From Streptomyces aurantiacus (GTDB taxonomy: Bacteria; Actinomycetota; Actinomycetes; Streptomycetales; Streptomycetaceae), in NCBI RefSeq assembly GCF_027107535.1, contig NZ_CP114283.1:7068001-7132000 (forward strand): DNA of 64,000 nucleotides, in the 5' to 3' direction. The position numbers and the translations under genes are program-made. A model generated the notes under the pieces. That model worked only from the letters and a program-made list of their open reading frames with translations, did not search any database and was not told the origin of the DNA. Below are positions 8,607 through 17,123 of the stretch, one piece after another. Every line of letters starts with the position of its first letter. Positions within the stretch are counted from its first letter, which is position 1.

Positions 8607-10241
8607 ATGTCCGCACCAGCGCCGTCCCCGCTGGCCATCGTCGACGCCGAGCCCCTGCCCCGGCAGGAGGAGGTCCTCACCGACGAGGCCCTCGCCTTCG
8701 TGGCCGAGTTGCACCGGCGGTTCACGCCCCGGCGTGACGAGCTTCTCGCCCTGCGCGCCGGGCGCCGCGCCGAGATCGCCCGCACCTCCACGCTCGACTT
8801 CCTCCCGGAGACCGCCGCGATCCGCGCGGACGACTCCTGGCGAGTGGCCCCGTCGCCCGAGGCCCTGAACGACCGCCGCGTCGAGATCACCGGGCCCACC
8901 GACCGCAAGATGACCATCAACGCCCTCAACTCGGGCGCCAGGATCTGGCTGGCGGACTTCGAGGACGCCTCCGCGCCGACCTGGGAGAACGTGGTCCTCG
9001 GCCAGGTGAACATGGCCGACGCGTACACCCGGAACATCGATTTCACGGACGAGCGCACCGGCAGGTCGTACGCCCTGAAGGCACCCGGGGAACTGGCCAC
9101 GGTCGTGATGCGCCCGCGCGGCTGGCATCTGGACGAGCGCCACCTCGTCGACGCCGACGGCACCCCGGTCCCCGGCGCCCTCGTCGACTTCGGCCTGTAC
9201 TTCTTCCACAACGCCCAGCGGCTGCTGGACCTCGGCAAGGGCCCGTACTTCTACCTGCCGAAGACGGAGTCGCACCTGGAGGCCCGCCTCTGGAACGAGG
9301 TGTTCGTCTTCGCGCAGGACCACGTCGGCATCCCGCAGGGCACCGTCCGCGCGACCGTCCTGATCGAGACGATCACGGCGGCGTACGAGATGGAGGAGAT
9401 CCTCTACGAACTCCGCGACCACGCCTCGGGGTTGAACGCGGGCCGCTGGGACTACCTCTTCTCCATCGTCAAGAACTTCCGTGACGGCGGGCAGAAGTTC
9501 GTCCTCCCCGACCGCAACGCGGTGACGATGACGGCCCCGTTCATGCGCGCGTACACCGAACTGCTCGTCCGCACCTGCCACAAGCGGGGAGCGCACGCGA
9601 TCGGCGGCATGGCCGCGTTCATCCCGTCCCGGCGGGACGAGGAGGTCAACAAGGTCGCCTTCGAGAAGGTCAAGGCCGACAAGGACCGCGAGGCGGGCGA
9701 CGGATTCGACGGATCGTGGGTGGCCCACCCCGACCTGGTCCCGATCGCGATGGCGTCCTTCGACGCCGTGCTCGGCGACAAGCCGAACCAGAAGGACCGG
9801 CTGCGCGAGGACGTCGACGTCAAGGCGGCCGACCTGATCGCCGTCGACTCCCTGGAGGCCAGGCCCACGTACGACGGACTGGTCAACGCCGTCCAGGTCG
9901 GTATCCGCTACATCGAGGCCTGGCTGCGCGGCATGGGCGCCGTCGCGATCTTCAACCTGATGGAGGACGCGGCCACCGCGGAGATCTCGCGCTCGCAGAT
10001 CTGGCAGTGGATCAACGCGGGCGTCGAGTTCGAGCACGACGGGCACACCGTGAAGGCGACGCCCGAGCTGACCCGGGAGATCGCGGCCCGGGAGCTGGCG
10101 GACATCCGCGCGGAGCTCGGCGAGGAGGCCTACGCGGCCGGTCGCTGGCAGCAGGCCCACGACCTGCTGCTGACAGTCGCGCTCGACGAGGACTACGCGG
10201 ACTTCCTCACCCTGCCGGCCTACGAACAGCTGGCCGGCTGA
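8607..10241 (+). CDS. aceB: Malate synthase A
   Basis: A 544-residue malate synthase, condensing glyoxylate with acetyl-CoA to malate. The length fits the A isoform. Visible are [12 protein letters not shown] (family signature), [55 protein letters not shown] with the metal-binding Glu, GRWDYLFS, and [26 protein letters not shown]. The start ATG 8607 follows GAAGGAAG. The AllR-type boxes upstream and the position beside allantoin genes indicate that it serves glyoxylate made from purines; no isocitrate lyase gene is present nearby. Confidence 0.97.
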   Translation: MSAPAPSPLAIVDAEPLPRQEEVLTDEALAFVAELHRRFTPRRDELLALRAGRRAEIARTSTLDFLPETAAIRADDSWRVAPSPEALNDRRVEITGPTDRKMTINALNSGARIWLADFEDASAPTWENVVLGQVNMADAYTRNIDFTDERTGRSYALKAPGELATVVMRPRGWHLDERHLVDADGTPVPGALVDFGLYFFHNAQRLLDLGKGPYFYLPKTESHLEARLWNEVFVFAQDHVGIPQGTVRATVLIETITAAYEMEEILYELRDHASGLNAGRWDYLFSIVKNFRDGGQKFVLPDRNAVTMTAPFMRAYTELLVRTCHKRGAHAIGGMAAFIPSRRDEEVNKVAFEKVKADKDREAGDGFDGSWVAHPDLVPIAMASFDAVLGDKPNQKDRLREDVDVKAADLIAVDSLEARPTYDGLVNAVQVGIRYIEAWLRGMGAVAIFNLMEDAATAEISRSQIWQWINAGVEFEHDGHTVKATPELTREIAARELADIRAELGEEAYAAGRWQQAHDLLLTVALDEDYADFLTLPAYEQLAG

Positions 10242-10260
10242 GCGGGCCGCACCGCGCGTA

Positions 10261-10563
10261 CTACCTCTCCGAGTGGCCCAGGGTCTTCCCCGGGGCCACT
10301 CGGTCGCGTACCAGGCGCTTCACGGCCGTCGGCTCGGGGAAACCCTGCTCACGGCGGTCCCAGATCACCTCGTCGTCGACGCGTACGACGAAGACGCCGC
10401 CGCTGCCCGGCTTGAGCGCGAGCTCGGTCAGCTCCTGCTCGAAGGTGGTGAGGAGCTCCTGGGCGAGCCACGCGGCCCGGGGCAGCCAGCGGCACTGGGT
10501 GCAGTACTCGATCTGCACGCGGTGCGGCCGCACCGTCGCTGCGGGCGTGTTCTCCGGTGTCAT
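10261..10563 (-). CDS. Rdx-type (SelW/SelT-like) thioredoxin-fold protein
   Basis: A 100-residue protein of the Rdx family. It has QIEYCTQCRWLPRAAW near the N-terminus, with a CxxC redox pair (Cys21 and Cys24) where animal SelW has Cys-x-x-Sec, then a beta strand region and GGVFVVRVDDEVIWDRREQGFPEP, the GxFEV-like segment of the family. The chosen ATG 10563 overlaps the stop of the upstream HipA-like gene in an ATGA arrangement, which implies translational coupling. A TTG 18 nt earlier is the alternative start. The family is probably a thiol-disulfide handler; its bacterial function is not established. Confidence 0.85.
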   Translation of the reverse strand: MTPENTPAATVRPHRVQIEYCTQCRWLPRAAWLAQELLTTFEQELTELALKPGSGGVFVVRVDDEVIWDRREQGFPEPTAVKRLVRDRVAPGKTLGHSER

Positions 10564-11483
10564 CCGAGGTGTACCGACCAATCCTGTTCCGCCGCCGGTT
10601 TGCCGTGCAGGTCGGGGACCCGCTTCAGCCAGTCCGGGCGGCCCCGCCGGGTCTTCGCCGCCCGGTGGGCGTCCTCGTCCGCGAGCTGTTCACGGGTGGG
10701 GAAGCCCGTGGGAAGCCAGGCCTCGGAGGCCCTCACCCGGGCCAGGAGGTATCCGACGTACGCCTCGCGGACCTCGTCGGGGGTCGTGAAGCCGGGCTCG
10801 TCGGCGAGCCAGGCGTCGGGCACCTCCGCGGTGATCGCGCGCAGCAGGTCCTCCGTCACCCTGGGCGCCAGCTCGGCGTCGGCCGCGCGCGTGTCGGGGG
10901 TGTGGCCGCCGAGCGCGTGCCGCCGGAAGTCGTACGCCTTCTCCGGCGACGAGGCGTCCCAACGGTGGTGGAAGACCAGCGCGGCGCCGTGGTCGATCAG
11001 CCACAGCTTCGGGGGCGCGACACCGAGCGTGGGCCAGACCATCAGGTTCGAGCTGTGCGTCGTCCGGTCGACGTTGACCGTGAGGGCGTCCAGCCAGATG
11101 ATCCGGCCGGCCTCCAGGGGGTCGACCTCGAACGCCTTCGCGACCTCCGGGGTGAAGTCCTGGGCGCCCGGAAGATAGTCCATGCCGAGGTTGAGTCCGG
11201 CGCTGGAGCGGAGAAGGTCCTGCACCTCCGCGTGCGGCTCGTGCTCGGCGACGGCCGGGTCGAAGTGCACCAGCACCAGCTCGGGGAACCGCAGTCCGAG
11301 CGCACGCGCCAGCTCACCCACGATCACCTCGGCGACCAGCGCCTTCAGCCCCTGCGCCGAGCCGGTGAACTTCACGACGTAGGTGCCCAGGTCATCGGCC
11401 TCGACGATTCCGGGGACGGAGCCGCCCGCCCGCAGCGGGGTCACGTATCGATCGGCGGTCACTTCGCGCAGCACATCCGCCAC
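10560..11483 (-). CDS. HipA-like kinase-fold protein (HipA_2 type)
   Basis: A 307-residue protein beginning at GTG 11483. The N-terminal part (VPGIVEADDLGTYVVKFTGSAQGLKALVAEVIVGELARALGL) has the glycine strand, the lysine strand and the Glu-containing helix of a HipA-type kinase. The middle has RIIWLDALTVNVDRTTHSSNLMVW (catalytic-loop-like Asp and Asn) followed by LWLIDHGAALVFHH, a DFG-like metal site written IDHG. It lacks the N-terminal HipB-binding region of true HipA toxins, and no HipB-like antitoxin gene is adjacent. It overlaps the Rdx gene by 4 nt. Substrate and role are unknown. Confidence 0.8.
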   Translation of the reverse strand: MADVLREVTADRYVTPLRAGGSVPGIVEADDLGTYVVKFTGSAQGLKALVAEVIVGELARALGLRFPELVLVHFDPAVAEHEPHAEVQDLLRSSAGLNLGMDYLPGAQDFTPEVAKAFEVDPLEAGRIIWLDALTVNVDRTTHSSNLMVWPTLGVAPPKLWLIDHGAALVFHHRWDASSPEKAYDFRRHALGGHTPDTRAADAELAPRVTEDLLRAITAEVPDAWLADEPGFTTPDEVREAYVGYLLARVRASEAWLPTGFPTREQLADEDAHRAAKTRRGRPDWLKRVPDLHGKPAAEQDWSVHLG

Positions 11484-11557
11484 TGTAATTCAGTCGCTCG
11501 CACGACTGATCGCAATTTCCGGGCCACGGTCCTGACGACCGCGGCACACCACGCCCG

Positions 11558-13174
11558 TCAGACGTCCGCCACGCGCAGCGGGTTCGGGACGGGCCGGTAG
11601 CGTGCGTCCGCGCCGTCCGCCTCCGTCCAGCGCAGCAGCAGGTTCGTCTTGCCGGGCAGGGCCGGTGACCGCAGGAGGTCCGTCACCTCGGGCAGCCGAG
11701 GCTCGTACCGTGCCAGTTCCCGCCGTACGGGCTCCCAGGGCTCCAGCTCCGGGTGCCGCTCCCGCAGGGCGCCCGCGATCTCCAGCAGGTTGTTCACGAC
11801 CAGGCAGTACACCAGCCGCTCCCAGCCGGCCTCCCGCGTCACCTCCGGCAGCAGCTTCACGCCCTCGGCGTCCCGGAACAGTGCCTGCACCGGCACGCCG
11901 TCGCCGTCCACGGCCACCACCGTGTTCTGCAGATGCGCTTCGAGCACGACGCCGTGCCGGGCGAACAACTCCAGTACCGGCGGGACGACTTGACGCAGAT
12001 ACGCCGTCCACCAGGCGGCCGGATCGGCGAGGGTGTCCAGGGGGTTGCCGTCGAAGCCCGCCAGGTCCCGCACGCCGTCCGGATCGAGGGGGTCGCGGGT
12101 GCCCTGTACGCCCTCCGTCAGCGCGGCCGCCAGCAGGGGAGTCGAACCGGGGGTCACATGCTCACGCAGACCGTCACGTACGAGGACGGCCAGCTCCTCG
12201 AAGGCGAAGTCCGCCGTGCGGTAGCCGCGGTCGCTCAGCCAGGCCGGGCCGGCGTCCAGGGCGGCGAAGGCCGACGTCACCGCGGTGTCCGTACGGCGCA
12301 GTGCGAGCAGGTCGTGACGCCACAGGCGGCGGATGTCGTTGGTGATGCGGACGTCGAGGCTGAACTTCACGAAGAGGTCGGCGCCGGGGACGTACAGGGT
12401 GCGGACGGCGGCCGTCGGCCAGGCGGGCCGGGCGGAGGGGCCCAGTCGTACGAGGCGGCCGTCGGCGAGGGCCGCGCGGATCTCCGGGCGGGCGCCGACG
12501 AGGTCGAGCTGCCAGGGGTGGGCCGGCAGGAGGCGGTAGCCGGGCGGGGCCTCGCCCAGGGCGTCGAGGGCCCTCGTGTCGCCGTCCTCCACGCAGGCGT
12601 CCTCCCGCAGGCCCAGCAGCACCAGCGGAAACGCGGCGTACGCCTCGGGGGCGTACGGGAGCCAGCCGGTCACCGGGCCGCCGCCGCGCGCCTTGGGCGC
12701 CGGGTGGTGGGGATGCCCCGTGATCAGGGACTGCTCGGAACGCCGGTATGGGTCGGTGGGCGGAGCCGTACCCGCGCGGGCCGCCAGGATCGCCGCCACC
12801 ACGTCCCGGCTGTCGGTCATCTCGGCGGGCAGCCCGGGGTTGGAAAGGCCGGTGTGGCGGCGCAGTTCCTCGGCGGTGAGCTCGACCAGCGCGGCATGGC
12901 CGAGCCGCTGCCAGGCGCCGTCGGTGAACAGCTCCGGGTCGCGCGGCCTGCGCCCGTCACGCACCCGCAGGAGCCGTCCGCCGGGCAGCCGGTACACCCG
13001 CCGTCCGCCCGGCTCCCGCGGCCCCGGTACGGGTTCGCCGATCTCCCGCAGCAGACAATTGAGCAGCGGCGCCGACGCGTACGCGTCGGCTGCTTCGGCG
13101 ACGCCGTCACCGGGGTGCATGGGTGGCACGGGGTGCATGAGATCCACGCGATCCGTTCGTTGCATACGGTGCAC
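11558..13174 (-). CDS. IucA/IucC family NIS siderophore synthetase (first of divergent pair)
   Basis: Up to 538 residues if GTG 13174 is the start; ATG codons at 13165 and 13135 are alternatives and no strong Shine-Dalgarno decides. The NIS synthetase core is clear: GHPHHPAPKARGG (ATP-binding loop), LLPAHPWQLD, VKFSLDVRITNDIRRL, and LEAHLQNTVV with the late substrate/metal region RDAEGV. Such enzymes adenylate a carboxylate (often citrate) and couple it to an amine or alcohol. Its start lies 11-62 nt from the start of a second, divergent NIS synthetase. No decarboxylase, monooxygenase or exporter is adjacent, so the product cannot be named. Confidence 0.9.
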   Translation of the reverse strand: MHRMQRTDRVDLMHPVPPMHPGDGVAEAADAYASAPLLNCLLREIGEPVPGPREPGGRRVYRLPGGRLLRVRDGRRPRDPELFTDGAWQRLGHAALVELTAEELRRHTGLSNPGLPAEMTDSRDVVAAILAARAGTAPPTDPYRRSEQSLITGHPHHPAPKARGGGPVTGWLPYAPEAYAAFPLVLLGLREDACVEDGDTRALDALGEAPPGYRLLPAHPWQLDLVGARPEIRAALADGRLVRLGPSARPAWPTAAVRTLYVPGADLFVKFSLDVRITNDIRRLWRHDLLALRRTDTAVTSAFAALDAGPAWLSDRGYRTADFAFEELAVLVRDGLREHVTPGSTPLLAAALTEGVQGTRDPLDPDGVRDLAGFDGNPLDTLADPAAWWTAYLRQVVPPVLELFARHGVVLEAHLQNTVVAVDGDGVPVQALFRDAEGVKLLPEVTREAGWERLVYCLVVNNLLEIAGALRERHPELEPWEPVRRELARYEPRLPEVTDLLRSPALPGKTNLLLRWTEADGADARYRPVPNPLRVADV

Positions 13175-13236
13175 TGGCGCTCAGTATGTCCGGCGTCGTA
13201 CCCGGCCGCGATGAGTCCCTCACTCTAGGAGCCCCT

Positions 13237-14781
13237 GTGCACCCTGCCCGCACCCCGGCCGAGACCGAGACCGCTCTCGCCGCCGAGCTGCGCACCGTAC
13301 GCCCCGCCCTGGTGTCCCCGTACACGGCCGAGCTTCCCGGCGCGCGCGCTGCCGTGCTGTCCCGGTTGTGGCGGGGGCTCGCCCACGAGCCGCTGCCGTG
13401 GGTCACGCGCCGCGCGGGCGACCTCGACGGGCTGGTGCTGCTGCTGGCCGACGGCCGTCGGCTGCGCGGCCCGCGACCGGACCCGTACGCGACGGCCGTG
13501 ACCGTCACGCAGGTCGAGCTGGACGGTGTGGTGTACGACCACCCGGCCGCGCTGATGACGGCGCTCGGGCTCCCGCACGGCGGACCCTTCGCCGCCGAAC
13601 TCGCCCACAGCGCGGCCTCGTTGGCCCTGTCCCGCGCCAACCAGCACCCGTCGGAGGACCCCTGTGCGCTCTGGGAGTGGGAGCAGCGGGTCGTCGACGG
13701 TCACCCCTTTCACCCCAACTGCCGCTCCAGGCCGGGGTTCTCGGTGGCCGAGCAGCTCGCCTACGCGCCGGAGCACCGGCCGGTGGTCGAGCTGCGGACG
13801 GTCGCCGTCCGGGAGGACGACTGCCGGGTGACGGGCGAGTGGCCGTACCGGGAGGCGGGGCGCGTGCTCATCCCCGTCCATCCGTGGCAGGCGCGGCATG
13901 TGCTGAAGGACGAGAAGACCCTCGGGGACGGTATGGCCGCGCACCCCCTGATGTCCCTGCGCACCCTGGCCGTGCCGGGCGGGCCGCACCTCAAGACCGC
14001 GCTCAGCGCCCGGCTGACCTCGTCCGTGCGGGACATCTCGGTGTACTCGATCACGTCGGCGGCGACGGTGTCGGCGTTCATGGAGTCGATGGCCGGGCGC
14101 CTGGACGGCCTGCTCCACATCACCCGGACTCTTGGGGCCGTCACCGCCAACACACCTGATCTGGCCGCGGTTTCGCGTGAGTCGCCGGATGTGTACGCGC
14201 GGACGGGCGAACAGGTCGTCCCTGTCGCGTCGCTCGCCGCGGACGTCCGTCCCCGGTCCGCGGACTGGCTGGCGCAGTTCAGCCGGCTCGCGCTCACGGT
14301 GGGGCTGCGTCTGCTCGATCTGGGGGTGGCCCTGGAGGCGCACGGCCAGAACCTGCTCGTGGTGCTCTCCCCCGCCGGTGCCCCGGTGCGGCTGGTCTAC
14401 CGCGACCTGGCGGACATCCGGATCAGCCCGGCCCGGCTGGCCCGACACGGCATCCCGGCACCCGATCTGACGGGCCGTATCGTCACCGACGACGAGTCCG
14501 TCCTGCGTAGCAAGCTCTTCGGCTCGCTCGTCGCGGGCACCCTCGCGGCCACGGCCGGTTCGGCGTCCGCGCTGCGCGAGGCACTGTCCGCGGCGGTACG
14601 GGACCTGCCGCGCACCCCCGACCTCACGGCGCTCCTCGAAGAGCCCCTGCCCGCCAAGGCGTTGACCCTGATGCGGCTGTCGCCCGAGCGGCCCGGCGAC
14701 ATCTGGGCCCGGCTGCCCAACCCGCTCGCCGACCCACCGTCGGGCCGGTCCACGGGTCGGTCTTCGGGCCAGCCGTTCTGA
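13237..14781 (+). CDS. IucA/IucC family NIS siderophore synthetase (second of divergent pair)
   Basis: A 514-residue protein starting at GTG 13237, chosen because AGGAG lies at 13227-13231 with ideal spacing; an ATG at 13186 would lengthen it by 17 residues. It shows the same NIS motifs as its neighbour, GHPFHPNCRSRPGFS, LIPVHPWQARHV, LKTALSARLTSSVRDIS and LEAHGQNLLVV, but the proteins are clearly diverged. NIS pathways often use two synthetases of different substrate class in succession, so the pair may make one product. The divergent arrangement allows coregulation from the tiny gap, although I see no clear iron box there. Confidence 0.9.
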   Translation: MHPARTPAETETALAAELRTVRPALVSPYTAELPGARAAVLSRLWRGLAHEPLPWVTRRAGDLDGLVLLLADGRRLRGPRPDPYATAVTVTQVELDGVVYDHPAALMTALGLPHGGPFAAELAHSAASLALSRANQHPSEDPCALWEWEQRVVDGHPFHPNCRSRPGFSVAEQLAYAPEHRPVVELRTVAVREDDCRVTGEWPYREAGRVLIPVHPWQARHVLKDEKTLGDGMAAHPLMSLRTLAVPGGPHLKTALSARLTSSVRDISVYSITSAATVSAFMESMAGRLDGLLHITRTLGAVTANTPDLAAVSRESPDVYARTGEQVVPVASLAADVRPRSADWLAQFSRLALTVGLRLLDLGVALEAHGQNLLVVLSPAGAPVRLVYRDLADIRISPARLARHGIPAPDLTGRIVTDDESVLRSKLFGSLVAGTLAATAGSASALREALSAAVRDLPRTPDLTALLEEPLPAKALTLMRLSPERPGDIWARLPNPLADPPSGRSTGRSSGQPF

Positions 14782-14857
14782 CGTGCGGCAGCTGTGATCG
14801 ACAGGATCCGGCGCACTCGTTTTGAAGCGTGGCGCCTTTGCTCCGTAGGATCCGGCG

Positions 14858-16129
14858 ATGATCACAAGAAAACGGCTGGCGGCGGGTACCTGCGCCCTGC
14901 TCGCCGCCCTGACGGCCGGGATCGCCCTGCCGGCCGGAGCCGTCGCCGACGAACCCACGGGTGCCGCGCCCAAGGTGAACCTCGTCCTCGACGTCAGCGG
15001 TTCGATGCGGGCGCGGGACATCGACGGCCAGACCCGGATGGCGGCGGCGAAGCAGGCCTTCAACGAGGTCCTCGACGCGACTCCCGAGGAGGTCCGGCTG
15101 GGCATACGGACACTCGGCGCCAACTACCGCGGCGACGACCGCAAAACGGGCTGCAAGGACACCGAACAGCTCTACCCCGTCGGGCCGTTGGACCGCACCG
15201 AGGCGAAGACGGCGGTCGCGACCCTGTCGCCCACCGGCTGGACCCCGATCGGCCCCGCGCTCCTCAAGGCGGCCGACGACCTGGAGGGCGGTGAGGGCTC
15301 CCGCCGTATCGTCCTCATCAGCGACGGCGAGGACACCTGCGCCCCGCTGGACCCGTGCGAGGTGGCGCGGGAGATCGCCGCCAAGGGGATCGGCCTCACC
15401 ATCGACACCCTCGGACTGGTGCCGAACACCAAGATGCGGCAGCAGCTCAGCTGCATCGCGGAGGCCACCGGCGGAACGTACACGTCGGTCGAGCACACCG
15501 ACGAACTCACCGACAAGGTCAACCAGTTGGTCGACCGGGCCGCCGATCCGGTGGTGACGCCGGTCGCGGTGGAAGGGGCCGACGCCTGCGCGAAGGCTCC
15601 CGCGGTCAAGTCCGGGCTCTACACCGACCGTGAGGAGTTCGGGCAGCACCGCTGGTACCGCGTGGACGTCCCGGCCGGCTCCGAACTGCGCGCCTCGGTG
15701 AGCGTCGCGGCCGACCGCCGGGTCGACCGGGACTACGGCGTGACGCTGCGGGCGGTCACCTCGCACGGGCGTGAGATCGTACGCGGCGAGTCGACCGGCG
15801 ACGGACGGACCGACGTCATGTCGGCCGGACTGCGCCACCCCAGTGCGGAGAGCGACGACGACTCCGGTGACGAGGCCGCCACGGAGACCGTGTGTCTCCA
15901 GGTCGCCAACTCCTTCTCAGCGGCCCCCGGAGTGAAGACCACACCCGGCCTGCCGCTCGAACTGACCGTGGATGTCGTGGACGGGCCCGGCACATCGAGC
16001 GACGTGGCCTCCTTCGGCCTCGGGCGCGGCTGGTGGCTGCTGGGCGCCCTGGTGCTCACCGGCTTCCTCGCGGGTGTGCTGTGGGGCTGGGTCTCGCGCT
16101 GGCGGATCACGGTCTGGAGGACCAACTGA
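14858..16129 (+). CDS. Exported, membrane-anchored von Willebrand factor A domain protein
   Basis: A 423-residue protein from ATG 14858. Residues 1-31 are a Sec signal peptide ending ALPAGAVADE. Residues about 40-235 form a VWA domain with a complete MIDAS start, DVSGSM, then the Thr of TGWTPIG and LISDGEDTC with the late Asp. Cysteine pairs (GCKDTEQ, DTCAPLDPCE, LSCIAE) suggest disulfides outside the membrane. The C-terminal half is a beta-rich region (DRREEFG..HRWYRVDVPAGSEL type), then one transmembrane helix near the end (GWWLLGALVLTGFLAGVLWG) and a short basic tail. Its stop overlaps the start of the next gene by one base, so the two form an operon. Confidence 0.86.
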   Translation: MITRKRLAAGTCALLAALTAGIALPAGAVADEPTGAAPKVNLVLDVSGSMRARDIDGQTRMAAAKQAFNEVLDATPEEVRLGIRTLGANYRGDDRKTGCKDTEQLYPVGPLDRTEAKTAVATLSPTGWTPIGPALLKAADDLEGGEGSRRIVLISDGEDTCAPLDPCEVAREIAAKGIGLTIDTLGLVPNTKMRQQLSCIAEATGGTYTSVEHTDELTDKVNQLVDRAADPVVTPVAVEGADACAKAPAVKSGLYTDREEFGQHRWYRVDVPAGSELRASVSVAADRRVDRDYGVTLRAVTSHGREIVRGESTGDGRTDVMSAGLRHPSAESDDDSGDEAATETVCLQVANSFSAAPGVKTTPGLPLELTVDVVDGPGTSSDVASFGLGRGWWLLGALVLTGFLAGVLWGWVSRWRITVWRTN

Positions 16130-16968
16130 TGCGTGCCAACCGTATGTCGAGCGCCGTCGGCGCCAGAGGTGTCGCCCGCGCGATCGGTGCGGGGTTGCTG
16201 CTGCTCGGGGTCTCGGTGACCCCCGCGACCGCCGACTCCTCCCCCTCCGCGAGCCCTTCGGACGACGACTCGGCGCCCACCTCGGCGGGTACGTCCTTCC
16301 GTACGGCGGCGGAGGTCGACCAGGGGCAGCGGGCGACCGCGAGCGCCTCCACGGGCGACTACCTCTACTGGTCGTTCCCCGCCGACGCCGGGCAGCGGCC
16401 CACCGTGAAGGCGAAGGTGAAGCTGCCGGACGCGCACGCCTCCGCGACCTGGCAGATCGACGTGTACGACGGGCTGCGGCGTCGACAGGCGTGCCAGTAC
16501 GGGGCGCAGACGCGGACGGCCGCCCAGGAGGCCGCGTCCGTGGACCTGTCCTGCACCCTGCGCACGGTCCGCGCCTGGTCGGAGCCGTGGGCCGACGACC
16601 CGCTGCCCGGCACGTACTACGTCCGGCTGACGACCGTCGGCCTGGAGGCGGCCGACCTCGGACTGCCGGTGGACGCCGAGGTGCGGGTCGACTCGAAGGA
16701 CATGGGCGGGGCGGCGGCGGTCGACGGCTCGCTGGCCGAGCCACTGGTCCCGGGCATCGCGGTGACGGCGAAGGAGGACGAGGAGTCCGACACGCCTGCC
16801 GCCGTGCTGTCCAGCATCGAGCCCGATGACGGGTGGGCGTCCGGGTGGTGGTCCGACCGTTGGGTGTGGACCGGGATCGGGGGCGTGCTGGCCGCGCTCG
16901 CGGGAGTCGGCGGGTACACGCTGACGCGGGGGCCCGGGCGGCCCTCACGGGTGCCGCCGGGCGCCTGA
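16129..16968 (+). CDS. Exported membrane-anchored partner of the VWA protein
   Basis: A 279-residue protein starting at ATG 16129, with TGATG coupling to the VWA gene and GGAGG ahead. It has a signal peptide (GAGLLLLGVSVTPATA), a Ser/Asp/Pro-rich low-complexity stretch, a beta-sandwich-like middle (GDYLYWSFPADAGQRPTVKAKV, then ATWQIDVYDGLRRRQACQYG) and a C-terminal transmembrane helix (WTGIGGVLAALAGVGGYTL) with a basic tail. The ectodomain resembles the C-terminal region of the VWA partner in style. It may bind the VWA protein at the cell surface. No known family is recognised. Confidence 0.75.
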   Translation: MRANRMSSAVGARGVARAIGAGLLLLGVSVTPATADSSPSASPSDDDSAPTSAGTSFRTAAEVDQGQRATASASTGDYLYWSFPADAGQRPTVKAKVKLPDAHASATWQIDVYDGLRRRQACQYGAQTRTAAQEAASVDLSCTLRTVRAWSEPWADDPLPGTYYVRLTTVGLEAADLGLPVDAEVRVDSKDMGGAAAVDGSLAEPLVPGIAVTAKEDEESDTPAAVLSSIEPDDGWASGWWSDRWVWTGIGGVLAALAGVGGYTLTRGPGRPSRVPPGA

Positions 16969-16993
16969 GTCTCCCGTTCCGCGGCCGTGTCGT

Positions 16994-17045
16994 GTCCGCG
17001 GACCGGCCATCGCTCGTCCGCGGACCGGTCATGACTCGTCCGCGG
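16994..17045. repeat. 22-bp direct repeat in a convergent gap
   Basis: Two copies of a 22-bp unit starting GTCCGCGGACCGG (16994-17015 and 17016-17037, 3 differences) plus a partial third copy. Each unit contains the palindrome CCGCGG, so the array could form hairpins and act as a bidirectional terminator. Confidence 0.6.
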
Positions 17046-17123
17046 TTCCCCGCGCTCCTTCGGGGCGTTCGGCCCGTCGCACCGGTTCCGCGGTGCGGCG
17101 GGCCTCCGACCGCCCAGGGACGG

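Noticed and set aside
10261..10563. Possible selenoprotein (SelW-like with Sec)
   Set aside because: The redox motif is written with two cysteine codons; there is no in-frame TGA and no SECIS-like need.
10560..11483. HipAB toxin-antitoxin module
   Set aside because: No HipB-like HTH gene is adjacent and the protein is the shorter HipA_2 form; the neighbour is a redox protein instead.
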